13,434 nt of DNA from Bacteroidales bacterium UBA3764 (GTDB lineage Bacteria > Bacteroidota > Bacteroidia > Bacteroidales > UBA932). The notes beneath the pieces are model-generated. The model was given only the letters and a program-made list of their open reading frames with translations, ran no database searches and was not told the DNA's origin. The position numbers and the translations under genes were made by a program. This document shows positions 12,994-13,434 of this stretch, piece after piece. The number at the start of each line of letters is the position of its first letter. Position 1 is the first letter of the stretch. The DNA is taken from NCBI GenBank assembly GCA_002371115.1, contig DFFY01000008.1:2988-16421 (forward strand), written 5' to 3'.

Positions 12994-13191
12994 ATGAAAG
13001 TATCCGAAGTACGTGAGATGAGCGTCGCAGATCTTCGCGACCGCATCGAAGTTGAGAAGAACAATCTCGACACCATGAAACTCAATCATGCGATCTCTCC
13101 CCTGGAGGACACCTCCAAGATTCGCAAGACCCGTCAGGACATCGCTCGCATGATCACCATCCTGGCCGAAAAAGAGAAACAGCAGAACTAA
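12994..13191 (+). CDS. rpmC: 50S ribosomal protein L29
   Basis: The 65-residue protein has the two-helix L29 pattern: MKVSEVREMSVADLRDRIEV, then NNLDTMKLNHAISPLEDTSK and IRKTRQDIARMITILAEKE. L29 sits near the polypeptide exit tunnel on the 50S subunit and forms part of the docking site for trigger factor and the signal recognition particle. It lies 19 bases after rplP and 14 bases before rpsQ, the normal gene order of the S10/spc cluster. Confidence 0.96.
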   Translation: MKVSEVREMSVADLRDRIEVEKNNLDTMKLNHAISPLEDTSKIRKTRQDIARMITILAEKEKQQN

Positions 13192-13205
13192 AGTAGCATC
13201 GACCT

Positions 13206-13434
13206 ATGGAAAGAAATCTTCGTAAAGAAAGAGTAGGCATCGTGGTCAGCAACAAGATGGACAAAACCATCGTCGTGGCAGTGGAAACGCACGAGAAGCA
13301 CCCCATTTACGGCAAGTTCGTAAAGAAGACCACCAAGTTCGTTGCTGAGGACGCCAAGAATGAGTGCTCCGAGGGCGATACCGTCCGCATCATGGAGACC
13401 CGTCCTCTCAGCAAGACCAAGAACTGGAGATTAG
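13206..13434 (+). CDS. rpsQ: 30S ribosomal protein S17, 3'-truncated by window edge
   Basis: The ORF begins MERNLRKERVGIVVSNKMDK and includes HEKHPIYGKFVKKTTKF and the S17 signature GDTVRIMETRPLSKTKNWRL. Seventy-six codons are in the window with no stop, and about 10 residues are expected beyond it. S17 is a primary 16S rRNA binding protein of the OB-fold type that helps nucleate the 5' domain of the 30S subunit. The order rplP-rpmC-rpsQ is conserved, and rplN would be expected next outside the window. Confidence 0.96.
   Translation, partial: MERNLRKERVGIVVSNKMDKTIVVAVETHEKHPIYGKFVKKTTKFVAEDAKNECSEGDTVRIMETRPLSKTKNWRL

Overview
The window looks like a chromosomal segment of a Bacteroidetes, most probably a Bacteroidales with a fairly GC-rich genome. 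The evidence is the set of lineage-restricted genes (DUF4270 lipoprotein, DUF3098, DUF4294, a half-length glycogen-synthase-like protein) and repeated promoter elements of the Bacteroidetes type (-33 TTTG, 19-20 bp, -7 TAnnTTTG). The genus cannot be decided from this sequence. I see no rRNA, tRNA, CRISPR array, transposase or phage gene.

Layout. (1) 1-2252, plus: the 3' part of uvrC, overlapping by one base a PnuC-type vitamin B3 transporter. (2) 2285-2597, plus: acpP under its own promoter, closed by a strong bidirectional terminator. (3) 2653-5135, minus: a two-gene unit of a starch-synthase-like half protein and a DUF4270 lipoprotein, joined by an ATGA overlap. (4) 5174-7903, plus: an envelope operon running divergently, ftsX - DUF3098 - uppP - lpxH-like. 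It covers septal peptidoglycan remodelling, undecaprenyl-phosphate recycling and lipid A synthesis. (5) 7949-10226, minus: a 48-residue microprotein followed 19 bp later by a 667-residue surface lipoprotein, with a terminator at the end. The lipoprotein has a fimbrillin-like N-terminus and a duplicated aromatic-rich C-terminal module. (6) 10293-11519, plus: a nitroreductase-family protein, an unrecognised 43-residue ORF and a PPC/DUF296 protein, tightly packed. (7) 11540-12320, plus: a secreted DUF4294 protein with its own promoter and a GTG start. (8) 12433-13434, plus: rplP - rpmC - rpsQ (cut by the window end), the middle of the usual S10/spc ribosomal protein cluster, here starting at rplP behind its own strong promoter with no rpsC upstream.

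Most of the window is ordinary core genome. The parts that deserve attention are the apparent break of the ribosomal protein cluster between rpsC and rplP and the repeat-bearing spacer next to it, the mosaic lipoprotein with its upstream microprotein, the probably non-catalytic half glycosyltransferase paired with DUF4270, and two unannotated short ORFs. I did not find a convincing new multi-gene defence or mobile system.
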